Source of the DNA: Allobogoriella deserti
GTDB lineage: Bacteria; Actinomycetota; Actinomycetes; Actinomycetales; Actinomycetaceae
NCBI RefSeq assembly: GCF_042680605.1
Contig: NZ_JBHUEE010000009.1
Coordinates: 1 to 64,000, forward strand
Length of the DNA stretch: 64,000 nucleotides
Direction: 5' to 3'
The first letter of the stretch is position 1. Every line of letters starts with the position of its first letter. The notes under the pieces were generated by a model. The model ran no database searches, was not told where the DNA came from, and saw only the letters and a list, made by a program, of their open reading frames with translations. The position numbers and the translations under genes were made by a program. This document shows positions 42,433 through 51,054 of the stretch, one piece after another.

Positions 42433-45400
42433 TCAGCTCGCGAGGCAGGTCGGGCCGAGCAGGGCCTTGAGGTCGCCGTACAGGGCGGTCGTCGGCTGTA
42501 CCCGCAGCTGGTCCGACAACCGCATCACGGTGGCCCGACCCGGCTTGGTCAGGTGCAGGCGGACCTCCGCCGGCCCTGGGTGGTTCGCGAGGATCCCCCG
42601 CAGCTGCTCCACCACCGGGCCCGTGCAGCGGTTCTCCGGCAACGTCACGGAGACCGGGCCGTTCTCGGTGTCGGAGACGTCCGGCAAGGTCATCTCCTGC
42701 GCGTAGATCGTCGGCACCTCGTCCCGTCGGTTGAGCCGGCCACGGACGGTGATGATGGTGTCCTCCGCCAGTGCGGTGGACACGGTGGCGTAGGTCTGCG
42801 GGAAGAACAGCACCTCGATCGAACCGGTGAGGTCCTCCACGGTCGCGATCGCCCACGGGTTGCCGTTCTTGGTCATCTTGCGCTGCAGCGAGGTGACCAG
42901 GCCGGCGATGTGGACACCGGCACCGTCGGGCATGACCTCGTCCTCGAGCAGCGAGGCGACCTGGGTGTCCGCGACCCGGTCGAGGACGTGCTCCAGTCCG
43001 GCGAGCGGGTGATCGGAGACGTACAGGCCCAGCATCTGCCGCTCGAAGGCGAGCTTCTGCTTCTTGTCCCATTCCGGCAGCTCGGGGATCTCGACGGTGA
43101 ACCCGCCGCCGGTACCCTCAGCACCGTCGAGTCCGGCGAACAGATCGAACTGGCCGACCGCCTCGTTGCGCTTGACGTCGACGACGGAGTCGATGGCCTC
43201 CTCGTGGCGGGCGAGCAGGGCGCGCCGACTGTGGCCCATGGTGTCGAACGCGCCGGCCTTGATGAGCGACTCGATGGTGCGCTTGTTGCAGACGATGGCC
43301 GGCACCTTGTCGAGGAAGTCGGTGAACGAGGTGTACTCACCCTTCTCCTCCCGGGTCTGGATGATCGCGTCGACAACGTGCGAGCCGACGTTGCGGATCG
43401 CGGCGAGCCCGAAGCGGATGTCGGTCCCGACGGGCGTGAAATCGGCGGCCGAGGTGTTGACGTCCGGCGGCAGGACGGTGATGTCCATGTGCCGGCACTC
43501 ACCGAGGTAAAGACCGAGTCGGTCCTTGTTGTCCTGGGTGGACGTCAGCAGCGCGGCCATGTACTCGGTCGGATAGTTCGCCTTGAGGTAAGCCGTCCAG
43601 TAGGACACGACGCCGTAGGCGGCCGAATGGGCCTTGTTGAACGCGTAGTCGGAGAACGGCAGCAGGATGTCCCACAGCGTCTTGACGGCGTCCTTGGAGT
43701 AGCCGCGCTCGAGCATCCCGGCCTCGAAGCCGACGTACTGCTTGTCCAGCTCGGCCTTCTTCTTCTTGCCCATCGCGCGGCGGAGCAGGTCGGCCTGTCC
43801 GAGCGTGAACCCGGCGACCTTCTGGGCGATGGCCATGACCTGCTCCTGGTACACGATCAGGCCGTACGTGGTGTCAAGGATCTCGGCGAGCGGCTCCGCG
43901 AGCTCCGGGTGGATCGGCTCGACCTTCTGCAACCCGTTCTTGCGCAGGGCGTAGTTCGTGTGCGAGTTCGCACCCATCGGGCCGGGCCGGTACAGCGCGC
44001 CGACAGCGGAGATGTCCTCGAAGTTGTCCGGCTTCATCTGCCGCAGCAGGGTGCGCATGCCGGCGCCGTCGAGCTGGAACACCCCGAGGGTGTCCCCGCG
44101 CGAGAGCAGCTCGTAGGTGCGCTTGTCGTCCAGCCCGAGCGTCTCGAGGTCGATCCGCTCCTTGCCGTTGCGCTCGAGGTTGTTCAGCGCATCGCCGATG
44201 ACGGTGAGGTTGCGCAGGCCGAGGAAGTCCATCTTCAGCAGCCCGAGCCCTTCGGCGGTCGGGTAGTCGAACTGCGTGATGACGGCGCCGTCCTGAGGCC
44301 GCCGCATGATGGGGATGATGTCGATCAGCGGCTCGGAGGACATGATGACGGCGCAGGCGTGCACACCCCACTGCCGCTTCAGGCCCTCCAGTCCCTGGGC
44401 GAGCTCGACGACCTTCTGCGCGTCCGGGTCGGAGGCGTGCAGCTGGCGGAACTCCTCCGCCTCGGCGTAGCGCTTGTCATTCGGGTCGAAGATGCCCTTG
44501 ACCGTGATGTCCTTGCCCATCACGGTCGGTGGCATGGCCTTGGAGAGCTTCTCCCCCATCGCGAACGGGTAGCCGAGCACCCGGGAGGAGTCCTTGAGCG
44601 CCTGCTTGGCCTTGATGGTGCCGTAGGTGACCACCTGGGCCACCCGGTCGTCGCCGTACTTGTTCGTGACGTAGTCGATGACCTCGCCGCGCCGGCGCTC
44701 GTCGAAGTCCACGTCGAAGTCGGGCATGGAGACGCGGTCCGGGTTGAGGAACCGCTCGAAGATCAGCCCGTGCTCGAGCGGGTTGAGGTCGGTGATACGC
44801 ATCGCGTAGGCGACCATCGAGCCGGCACCGGAGCCACGACCCGGGCCAACGCGGATGTCGCGCTCCTTGGCCCAGTTGATGAAGTCGGCGACAACGAGGA
44901 AGTAGCCGGGGAACCCCATCTGCGTGATGACCCCGACCTCGTACTCGGCCTGCTTGCGGACCTCGTCCGGGATCGTGTCCCCGAACCGGTAGTGCAGGCC
45001 CTTCTCGACCTCCTTGACGAACCAGGAGTGCTCGTCCTCGCCCTCGGGGACCTCGAAGCGCGGCATAAAGTTCGCGCCATCCGCGGCCGTGGTGAACTGA
45101 ACGTCGCACTGCTCGGCGACCAGCAGCGTGTTGTCGCAGGCCTGGGGATAGTCCTTCCACAGTTCGCGCATCTCAGCGGCGGAGCGGATGTAGTACGTGT
45201 CGCCGGTCAGCTTGAACCGGTTCGGGTCCGCCAGGGTCGAGCCGGAGTTGATGCACAGCAGCGCGTCGTGGGTGTGGACGTCGTCGGCGCTGACGTAGTG
45301 CGAGTCGTTCGTGGCGAGCAGCGGGGCGCCGATGTGCTCGGCGAGTTTGAGCAACTGGGGCACGGTGCGCTTCTCGAGGTCGAGCCCGTGATTCATCAGC

Positions 45401-45981
45401 TCGATGTAGAAGTTCTCCTTGCCGAAGATGTCCTGGAACTCTCCGGCCGCGCGCACCGCCTCGTCCCAGTGACCGAGCCGCAACCGCGTCTGGATCTCGC
45501 CGGACGGGCACCCGGAGGTGGCGATCAACCCCTCCGAGTAGGTGTTGAGCAGCTCGCGGTCCATCCGCGGCGCCTTGCCCATCTGCCCGTCGAGCGAGGC
45601 GAGGGAGTCCATGCGGAAGAGGTTGTGCATGCCCTCGGTCGTCTTCGACAGCAGCGTCATGTGCGTGTAGGAGCCGCGCGCCGAGACGTCGTCCTCGGCC
45701 TGGTGCTCCTCACCCCACCGCACACGCGTCTTGTCCTGGCGGGCGGTACCTGGGGTCAGGTACGCCTCGACCCCGATGATCGGCTTGACGCCGGCGTCCT
45801 TCGCCGACTTCCAGAAGTCGAACGCGCCGAACATGTACCCGTGGTCCGTCATGGCGATGGCGTGCTGCCCGAGTCGGTTCACCTCGTCGAACAGCGGCCC
45901 GAGTTTCGCCGCGCCGTCGAGCATCGAGTACTCGGTGTGGACGTGCAGATGAACGAAGTCGTCGGATCCACCAGCAGCCAT
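42433..45981 (-). CDS. dnaE: DNA polymerase III alpha subunit
   Basis: DnaE is the replicative polymerase. The 1182-residue product (DnaE1 type) starts with the PHP domain FVHLHVHTEYSMLDGAAKL. The palm contains the catalytic aspartates in RVSMPDFDVDFDERRR near residue 430. HhH, OB (VEDLTGSIEVLFFPQTY) and C-terminal domains follow. ATG 45981 is chosen because TAGACT ends 7 bases upstream, implying a leaderless message; GTG 46011 would precede that promoter and adds ten non-conserved residues. Confidence 0.97.
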   Translation of the reverse strand: MAAGGSDDFVHLHVHTEYSMLDGAAKLGPLFDEVNRLGQHAIAMTDHGYMFGAFDFWKSAKDAGVKPIIGVEAYLTPGTARQDKTRVRWGEEHQAEDDVSARGSYTHMTLLSKTTEGMHNLFRMDSLASLDGQMGKAPRMDRELLNTYSEGLIATSGCPSGEIQTRLRLGHWDEAVRAAGEFQDIFGKENFYIELMNHGLDLEKRTVPQLLKLAEHIGAPLLATNDSHYVSADDVHTHDALLCINSGSTLADPNRFKLTGDTYYIRSAAEMRELWKDYPQACDNTLLVAEQCDVQFTTAADGANFMPRFEVPEGEDEHSWFVKEVEKGLHYRFGDTIPDEVRKQAEYEVGVITQMGFPGYFLVVADFINWAKERDIRVGPGRGSGAGSMVAYAMRITDLNPLEHGLIFERFLNPDRVSMPDFDVDFDERRRGEVIDYVTNKYGDDRVAQVVTYGTIKAKQALKDSSRVLGYPFAMGEKLSKAMPPTVMGKDITVKGIFDPNDKRYAEAEEFRQLHASDPDAQKVVELAQGLEGLKRQWGVHACAVIMSSEPLIDIIPIMRRPQDGAVITQFDYPTAEGLGLLKMDFLGLRNLTVIGDALNNLERNGKERIDLETLGLDDKRTYELLSRGDTLGVFQLDGAGMRTLLRQMKPDNFEDISAVGALYRPGPMGANSHTNYALRKNGLQKVEPIHPELAEPLAEILDTTYGLIVYQEQVMAIAQKVAGFTLGQADLLRRAMGKKKKAELDKQYVGFEAGMLERGYSKDAVKTLWDILLPFSDYAFNKAHSAAYGVVSYWTAYLKANYPTEYMAALLTSTQDNKDRLGLYLGECRHMDITVLPPDVNTSAADFTPVGTDIRFGLAAIRNVGSHVVDAIIQTREEKGEYTSFTDFLDKVPAIVCNKRTIESLIKAGAFDTMGHSRRALLARHEEAIDSVVDVKRNEAVGQFDLFAGLDGAEGTGGGFTVEIPELPEWDKKQKLAFERQMLGLYVSDHPLAGLEHVLDRVADTQVASLLEDEVMPDGAGVHIAGLVTSLQRKMTKNGNPWAIATVEDLTGSIEVLFFPQTYATVSTALAEDTIITVRGRLNRRDEVPTIYAQEMTLPDVSDTENGPVSVTLPENRCTGPVVEQLRGILANHPGPAEVRLHLTKPGRATVMRLSDQLRVQPTTALYGDLKALLGPTCLAS

Positions 45982-45988
45982 GCCGGGG

Positions 45989-45994
45989 AGTCTA
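45989..45994 (-). promoter_or_regulatory. -10 element of dnaE, leaderless arrangement
   Basis: TAGACT on the minus strand (45994-45989) fits TAnnnT and ends exactly 7 bases before the ATG at 45981. A -35 is not evident. Confidence 0.55.
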
Positions 45995-46040
45995 TTTCGC
46001 CCTGCTGACACGACCGACCACCACGGCGGGCGTGGCGCGG

Positions 46041-46060
46041 GCGTGCGGCGTGTCGCACGC
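46041..46060 (-). terminator. Hairpin between the GNAT gene and dnaE
   Basis: GCGTGCG (46041-46047) and CGCACGC (46054-46060) form a 7-bp stem with a 6-base loop, 14 bases past the GNAT stop at 46075 on the minus strand. It may end the lspA-rluD-GNAT transcript before dnaE; no U-tract is present. Confidence 0.5.
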
Positions 46061-46074
46061 GGACACGCCGGACT

Positions 46075-46596
46075 TCAGGCCGTGACCGTACGGGCCATGT
46101 CCTGGTGCCAGATGCCGGCGTCGAGGAACCGCTCACCGGAGACCGGGGCGTAACCGAGCCGGCCGTAGAAGGCCATCGCGGACTCCTGGGCGGCGAGGAC
46201 GACGCGGACACTCAGCGGCCCCTCCTCGCCCTGGCGGACCCCGTGCTGGGCCAGGGCGAGCGCCTCGACGGCCACCACCAGGCGGGCGCCGATCCCCCGT
46301 CCCCGGGCCGGCGCGCGCACCGCGAGGCGCCCGAGGTGCACCTCGCCCGGGTGGTCGGGCTCGCTGAGCAGACGTGCGGTGCCGACGGCGGTTCCCTCGC
46401 CGTCCACGGCGAGCACGTGCGAGGTGGTCTCGGCGGTGTCGAGGGCGTCGATCTCCTCGGCGGGCGGGACCTGCTGCTCGTGGACGAAGACCTCGGTACG
46501 GACCTGCCAGGCCTGCTCGAGCCCGGCACGATCGGTGACCGGCAGGATGCGGATGTCGGCCGGTTTCGCCGTCGTCGTCATCGGGCTCCTCGTCAT
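46075..46596 (-). CDS. GNAT family N-acetyltransferase
   Basis: The 173-residue product has VRTEVFVHEQQVPPAEEIDALD, typical of the ElaA/YjcF-like GNAT branch, then HLGRLAVRAPARGRGIGARLV as the acetyl-CoA loop (R-G-R-G-I-G) and AMAFYGRLGYAPV. The substrate is unknown. ATG 46596 overlaps the rluD stop as ATGA and has AAGGAG 5 bases upstream; ATG 46581 also has a good Shine-Dalgarno and would remove five residues. Confidence 0.88.
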   Translation of the reverse strand: MTRSPMTTTAKPADIRILPVTDRAGLEQAWQVRTEVFVHEQQVPPAEEIDALDTAETTSHVLAVDGEGTAVGTARLLSEPDHPGEVHLGRLAVRAPARGRGIGARLVVAVEALALAQHGVRQGEEGPLSVRVVLAAQESAMAFYGRLGYAPVSGERFLDAGIWHQDMARTVTA

Positions 46597-47525
46597 CGGA
46601 CTCCTTCCCGCATGGCCTCCAGCGCGTGGGCGAGGTCGGCCGGGTACTCGGTGGTCAGCGACATCCACTGCCCACTGACCGGGTGCGTGAACCCGAGGCG
46701 GACGGCGTGCAGCCACTGCCTGCTCAGCCCGAGGCGTTCGGCCAGCCGCGGGTCGGCCCCGTAGGTGAGGTCACCGACGCACGGGTGGCGCAGGGCCGCC
46801 ATGTGCACGCGGATCTGGTGGGTGCGGCCGGTCTCGAGGTGGATCTCGAGCAGGGCGGCGCCGGCCATCGCCTCGAGAGTCTCGTAATGGGTCACGGACT
46901 CCTTGCCGGCGGCGACGACAGCCATCTTGTACGACGCCGTGGGATGGCGACCGATCGGTGCGTCGACGGTGCCGGTGAGCGGGTCGGGATGGCCCTGGAC
47001 CAGCGCGTGGTAGACCTTCTCGACGGTGCGCTCGCGGAACGCCCGTTTGAGCGCGGAGTAGGCGATCTCCGACTTGGCCACAATCATGAGTCCGGACGTG
47101 CCGACATCGAGCCGGTGGACCACCCCTTGTCGTTCAGCGGCTCCGGAGGTGGCGATCCGGTGGCCCGACGCGGCGAGCGCCCCGACGACGGTGGGGCCGT
47201 CCCAGCCCGGCGACGGGTGCGCGGCCACGCCCACCGGCTTGTCGACGACGACGAGGTCCTCGTCCGAGTAGACGACGGTCATGCCCTCGACGGGACGGTG
47301 CTCGGCCCGCTCCGGTGCCTCGGGCTCGGGCAGGCTCACCTCCAGCCAGCCCCCGGCGGTCAGACGGTCCGACTTGCCGAGCTCACGTCCGTCGAGAAGG
47401 ACGCCCCCACTCGCGGCAAGGTCCGCCGCGCGGGTGCGCGAGAACCCGAGAAGCCTCGCCAGTGCTGCGTCCACCCGCTCCCCGACGAGGCCGTCCGGCA
47501 CGGGCATCGCCCGGATCTCAGGCAT
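46593..47525 (-). CDS. 23S rRNA pseudouridine synthase, RluD/RluA family
   Basis: RluA-family enzymes convert uridines to pseudouridine in 23S rRNA or tRNA. The 310-residue product has an N-terminal S4 domain (about 15 to 70, VDAALARLLGFSRTRAADLAASG) and the synthase domain with the catalytic Asp in VVHRLDVGTSGLM (about residue 139) and ETGRTHQIRVHM. It overlaps the lspA 3' end by 8 bases, a standard pairing (lspA-rluD). Confidence 0.94.
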   Translation of the reverse strand: MPEIRAMPVPDGLVGERVDAALARLLGFSRTRAADLAASGGVLLDGRELGKSDRLTAGGWLEVSLPEPEAPERAEHRPVEGMTVVYSDEDLVVVDKPVGVAAHPSPGWDGPTVVGALAASGHRIATSGAAERQGVVHRLDVGTSGLMIVAKSEIAYSALKRAFRERTVEKVYHALVQGHPDPLTGTVDAPIGRHPTASYKMAVVAAGKESVTHYETLEAMAGAALLEIHLETGRTHQIRVHMAALRHPCVGDLTYGADPRLAERLGLSRQWLHAVRLGFTHPVSGQWMSLTTEYPADLAHALEAMREGVR

Positions 47526-48345
47526 GGGCGGTCGGCGTGGTCGGGTCGGACTCCGGGTCGTCGTCGCCGTGTGCGTCGTCAGCGTGTACGTCGCCGTCGC
47601 CGCGGCCGGCCGCGACGTGCTCGTCGCGGTCCGATTCCCCCCGGTCCGTCACGTCACGCTCCGGTTCCCCGCGCTCCGGCTCATGGCCCCATTGCTCGCG
47701 CTCCGCCTCGTCACCGGCCTGGGAACCGTCGATCTCGCGACCGAGCAGTGCGAGCAGGGCGATGAGGACGGCGGCACCGACGATGGCGATGTCGGCGACA
47801 TTGCCGACGAACCACCCGTTGTAGTTGATGAAGTCGACCACGTGGCCGCGGGCGAAGCCGGGGTCGCGGAAGAGCCGGTCGATGAGGTTGCCGATGCAGC
47901 CGCCCAACAGCATGCCGAGTGCGGCGGCCCACGTCGTCGACCCGAGTCGGCGGGAGAACCGGAGCACGGCGATCGCCACGACCACCATGACGATGGTGAA
48001 GACCCACGTCATGCCCGTCGCGATGGAGAACGCCGCACCCGGGTTGCGAACCAGCTGGAAACCGATCACGTCGCCGAGGAAGGGGACGAAACTGCCCTCG
48101 GTCAGGCGGTCCATGGCCAGGACCTTGGTGACCTGGTCCAGAGTCGCGATGACGACGGTCAGCGCGAGCAGGAGCCCGAGGAGCCGCCGACGACGACGCC
48201 GTGCCGCCAGCGCACGCCGGGTCGCCGTGGTCTCGGCGGGACCTGCGACCTCGTCCGCCTGTCGCCGGCTCGCCTCCTCAGCACGACTGCGCATGTCGCG
48301 GCGCCGGACCGGCGGCTGCGAAGGCTGGGAGGGCTGGCTGTCCAT
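47518..48345 (-). CDS. lspA: Lipoprotein signal peptidase (signal peptidase II), extended
   Basis: LspA cleaves prolipoproteins after lipidation at the membrane. The core has four membrane segments: DQVTK near residue 70, QLVRNPGAAFSI, GMLLGGCIGNLIDRL and the catalytic aspartates in VVDFIN and NVADIAI. At 275 residues it is much longer than the usual 160 to 190. It has about 55 extra N-terminal residues rich in Gln, Arg and Ala, and about 70 C-terminal residues that are highly acidic (Asp, Glu, His). ATG 48345 is assumed; a start nearer the first helix is possible. Confidence 0.93.
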   Translation of the reverse strand: MDSQPSQPSQPPVRRRDMRSRAEEASRRQADEVAGPAETTATRRALAARRRRRRLLGLLLALTVVIATLDQVTKVLAMDRLTEGSFVPFLGDVIGFQLVRNPGAAFSIATGMTWVFTIVMVVVAIAVLRFSRRLGSTTWAAALGMLLGGCIGNLIDRLFRDPGFARGHVVDFINYNGWFVGNVADIAIVGAAVLIALLALLGREIDGSQAGDEAEREQWGHEPERGEPERDVTDRGESDRDEHVAAGRGDGDVHADDAHGDDDPESDPTTPTAHA

Positions 48346-48365
48346 CGGCGTCGATTCTCGCACGA

Positions 48366-48401
48366 CGGCGGCGGACGGCGACTGCTCGCCGTCCGCCGCC
48401 G
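48366..48401 (-). terminator. Perfect 16-bp stem-loop between divIVA and lspA
   Basis: CGGCGGCGGACGGCGA (48366-48381) pairs perfectly with TCGCCGTCCGCCGCCG (48386-48401) around a 4-base loop, 11 bases past the divIVA stop on the minus strand. No T-tract follows, but the stem is very stable and well placed to end the divIVA transcript. Confidence 0.8.
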
Positions 48402-48412
48402 ATGCGGTGCGA

Positions 48413-49138
48413 TCAGATGCCCTCAGCCTTGGGAGCCCCGGTCTCGACGTTCTGCAGCAGCGACTCGAGGTAGCTCTTCAGACGCGTGCGGTAGTCACGC
48501 TCGAAGGTGCGCAACTCGTCGATCTTCCGCTCCAGCAGGGAACGCTCCTGCTCGAGCTGGGTGAGCGTGCGGTTGTGCTGGTCCTCGGCTTCCTTGATGA
48601 TCCGTGCGCTCTCCGCCTGCGCCTCGGACACCAGGCGCTCGCTCTCGGCGGTGGCCTCGGAGACGAGCCGCTCGCTCTCCGCGCGGCCGTTGCTCACGTA
48701 CTCGTCGTGCAGCCGCTGGGCCAGGGCCAGCATGCCTGCGGCCGACTCCGGGTTGTTCTCGTTGCCCTCGACCGCCGCGGGCGCGGGCTGCGCCGGTGCC
48801 GAGTGGGCGGGCGCGGACGTCACCATCTGGGGCGCCGGCTCAGGCTCCGGCTCCGGCTCCGGCTCGGCCGCGGGGGCCTCCTCGGTGGTCTCGGCGGACT
48901 CCGCGGGCTCGGCCGCGACGTCGGGCGACGACGGTCCCGGCCCACCGGTGAGTTCGGCGATGCGAGCCTCGGCGGCAGCGAGCTTGGCCTTCAGCTCCTC
49001 GTTCTCGCCGGACACCACGCGCAGGGTGTTGACGACCTCGTCGAGAAAGTCGTCGACCTCGTCCTGGTCGTAGCCCTCGCGGAACTTGGTCGGCTGGAAC
49101 TTCTTGTTGAGGACGTCGTCTGCTGTGAGCAGCGCCAT
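48413..49138 (-). CDS. divIVA: DivIVA/Wag31 polar growth protein
   Basis: DivIVA marks cell poles and directs wall synthesis in actinobacteria. The 241-residue product has the membrane-binding N-terminus MALLTADDVLNKKFQPTKFREG with its coiled coil (to about residue 65). A low-complexity linker (about 66 to 130) includes repeated Glu-Pro. A long C-terminal coiled coil follows with YVSNGRAESERLVSEATAESERL split by heptads. The ATG has a GAGGTGA Shine-Dalgarno. It stands alone between yggT and the terminator at 48366-48401. Confidence 0.95.
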   Translation of the reverse strand: MALLTADDVLNKKFQPTKFREGYDQDEVDDFLDEVVNTLRVVSGENEELKAKLAAAEARIAELTGGPGPSSPDVAAEPAESAETTEEAPAAEPEPEPEPEPAPQMVTSAPAHSAPAQPAPAAVEGNENNPESAAGMLALAQRLHDEYVSNGRAESERLVSEATAESERLVSEAQAESARIIKEAEDQHNRTLTQLEQERSLLERKIDELRTFERDYRTRLKSYLESLLQNVETGAPKAEGI

Positions 49139-49266
49139 CTCGTCACCTCTGGAGTCATCTCGGTCTGATCGTGAGCCCGCGCCGGACGCTGCTCACCCGG
49201 AGCAACCGTAGCGGACGGCCACCTGTGTCGGCCTCGACAGTATCCCGCCGTGACCGGAGGCACGAA

Positions 49267-49284
49267 ACCTGCCGCGCGGCAGGT
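49267..49284. other. 18-bp palindrome in the divIVA upstream gap
   Basis: ACCTGCCGCGCGGCAGGT is a perfect palindrome in the 193-base gap between yggT and divIVA (49139-49331). It could be an operator or the terminator of the yggT transcript. TAnnnT hexamers on the minus strand at 49242-49237 (TACTGT) and 49210-49205 (TACGGT) are weak divIVA promoter candidates. Confidence 0.5.
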
Positions 49285-49331
49285 CCGCTCGTCAAGGCCG
49301 CGGACCGCGACCCGGTCCGGGAGGCCCACCG

Positions 49332-49634
49332 TCAGGTCAACGACGCGTAGAGCAACGGCAAGACGATCCCGCGCACGAGGGTGATCGCCAGGAAGAGCAC
49401 GAGGAAGCTCAGGTCGAGCTGGATCTGGCCCAGCGGCAGCGGCTTGATATAGCGGCGCAGGAACCGCAGCGGCGGATCGGTCAGACCATAGATGGCGTTC
49501 GCGATGACGAGCACGATCCCGCGTGGCCGCCAGTCGCGGGCGAAGACCTGGATCCAGTCGAAGACGAGCCGGGCGAGCAGGACGACGATATAGAGCAGCA
49601 GCAGCAGGTCGAGGAACTGAAATACGGTTCTCAA
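49332..49634 (-). CDS. YggT family membrane protein
   Basis: The 100-residue product has two membrane segments (LDLLLLLYIVVLLARLVFDW and the C-terminal LSFLVLFLAITLVRGIVLPL) around the conserved DPPLRFLRRYIKPLPLG loop. YggT proteins lie beside sepF and divIVA across Gram-positive bacteria and are linked to division or membrane organisation. TTG 49634 is chosen: it starts one base after the sepF stop and gives the family-typical length. An ATG at 49688 would add 18 unrelated residues over sepF. Confidence 0.88.
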   Translation of the reverse strand: MRTVFQFLDLLLLLYIVVLLARLVFDWIQVFARDWRPRGIVLVIANAIYGLTDPPLRFLRRYIKPLPLGQIQLDLSFLVLFLAITLVRGIVLPLLYASLT

Positions 49635-49635
49635 G

Positions 49636-50136
49636 TCAGCTCGGGGAGAAGAATCGTCCGGGGATCGCGTCGCCACCCGAGCCGCCACCGACCTCGACGG
49701 TCGCCGGGGAGAGCAGGAAGACGCGGTTGGTCACGCGCTCCATGCTGCCATGAAGTCCGAAGATCAGTCCGGCCGAGAAGTCGACCATGCGCTTCGCGTC
49801 CGGCTCGCTCATCCCGGTGAGGTTCATGATCACCGGCGTCCCGTCGCGGAACGCCTCACCGATGACGCGAGCCTCGTTGTAGCTCGAGGGGTGGACCGTG
49901 ACGATCCGGCGCAGCTCGTCGGCGACGGAGGGCTCCTCTTCGGTGTAGCTGGCAGCGGCGCGCGAGATCGGCGTGACCTCGGCCCGGTGCTCCTCGCGGC
50001 GCTCGGGTCCCGCCTCGCGACGGTCCTCCCGCTCGGGTGCGTCGTCGTAGGCCTGAGGGGCGGTCTCGTCGTAGTACTCCTCGTCCGGCTCGGCCAGAGA
50101 GAGGTACTCCATCATCTTGCGCATCGTGCCCGCCAT
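49636..50136 (-). CDS. sepF: Cell division protein SepF
   Basis: SepF anchors FtsZ to the membrane. The 166-residue product has an N-terminal amphipathic segment (MRKMMEYLSLAE), an acidic, charged linker, and the C-terminal domain with VHPSSYNEARVIGEAFRDG and KRMVDFSAGLIFGLHGSMERV. The ATG at 50136 has an AAGGAG Shine-Dalgarno 5 bases upstream. It follows pgeF by 72 bases and is expected to bind the FtsZ C-terminal peptide. Confidence 0.95.
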   Translation of the reverse strand: MAGTMRKMMEYLSLAEPDEEYYDETAPQAYDDAPEREDRREAGPERREEHRAEVTPISRAAASYTEEEPSVADELRRIVTVHPSSYNEARVIGEAFRDGTPVIMNLTGMSEPDAKRMVDFSAGLIFGLHGSMERVTNRVFLLSPATVEVGGGSGGDAIPGRFFSPS

Positions 50137-50208
50137 CGCTGCTCCTTGTCGTCCGTCCACGGCCCGCGTCCAGGCCGCCGCCGCTCGTGGCTGCTGCCAG
50201 TGACGACG

Positions 50209-51054
50209 CTAGACCAGCGGTCGGCGGGCGGGCGGCTTCTCGGTCGGCGTGTCGGTCCGCTGGGCCACGACACCCGCGAACCGGCCGGTCGCCGGCTGCG
50301 CCCCGCCTGTCCCGGCGCGCCGGTAGGAGTAGAAGCGTTCGTCCTCGACGGTGCACAGCCCTACCTGGCGCACCTCGCCCACACCGAGCTGTGCCAGTCG
50401 AGCGGCCACGCCGCCCGGCAGGTCCAGGGACGGTGTCCCCCACGACGTCGTCGCCCAGGCGGCCGGCACCTGGGCGGCGACGTCCTCGCGCATCCGGTCG
50501 GGAACCTCGTAGCACCGCCCGCACACGCTCGGACCGACGACGGCCACCAGCCCGTCCGGAGCCGCCCCGACCTCTTCGAGGCCGGCGACGACCGCTTCGA
50601 CCACGCCGGCGACCAGACCGCCGCGCCCCACGTGGGCGGCGGCGACCGCCCCGGAGCAATGCGCGAGCAGCAAGGGGATGCAGTCGGCCACCATGACCGC
50701 CGGCGCCACGCCGGTCCCGGGCGGCGCGAGCACCGCGTCACCCTCGGGCGGCTCCGTGCGTGCCTCGTCCGGACCGGTCACGACCCGGACGCGGGCACCG
50801 TGCACCTGACGCATCCACACCGGCTCGACGCCGAGCGCGCCCCTGAGGCGCTCGCGGTTCTCCCGCACGGCCGCCGGGTCGTCGCCCACGTGCGGCCCCA
50901 GGTTGAGCCCGCCTCCCTCGGCGGCGGCGTAGGGGCCGGTCGAGACGCCGCCGGCGCGCGTGGTGAAGCCACCACGCGCGCCAGGACCGAGGTCGACCTC
51001 GAGAAACCCGGGCAGGCCCCGGGAGCGGGGTCCGGCGCCGACCGACGGGCTCAC
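50209..51054 (-). CDS. pgeF: Peptidoglycan editing factor PgeF (laccase-domain/YfiH family)
   Basis: PgeF relatives carry the DUF152 copper/zinc-site fold; E. coli YfiH removes mis-incorporated serine from peptidoglycan precursors. The 281-residue product has the metal-ligand phrases RQVHGARV, MVADCIPLLLAH and VAAAHVGRGGLVAG, and GPSVCGRCYEVP. The GTG start overlaps the ftsZ stop as GTGA. Location between ftsZ and sepF is conserved in actinobacteria and fits a wall role. Confidence 0.9.
   Translation of the reverse strand: MSPSVGAGPRSRGLPGFLEVDLGPGARGGFTTRAGGVSTGPYAAAEGGGLNLGPHVGDDPAAVRENRERLRGALGVEPVWMRQVHGARVRVVTGPDEARTEPPEGDAVLAPPGTGVAPAVMVADCIPLLLAHCSGAVAAAHVGRGGLVAGVVEAVVAGLEEVGAAPDGLVAVVGPSVCGRCYEVPDRMREDVAAQVPAAWATTSWGTPSLDLPGGVAARLAQLGVGEVRQVGLCTVEDERFYSYRRAGTGGAQPATGRFAGVVAQRTDTPTEKPPARRPLV

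Noticed and set aside
41101..42435. Mg2+-sensing riboswitch (M-box or ykkC-type) before mgtE
   Set aside because: mgtE begins three bases after dnaE ends, leaving no untranslated leader.
41536..46008. Plus-strand open frame of 1490 codons antisense to dnaE and mgtE
   Set aside because: The frame mirrors codon bias of dnaE on the other strand. It has no recognisable domain and the minus-strand proteins are unambiguous.
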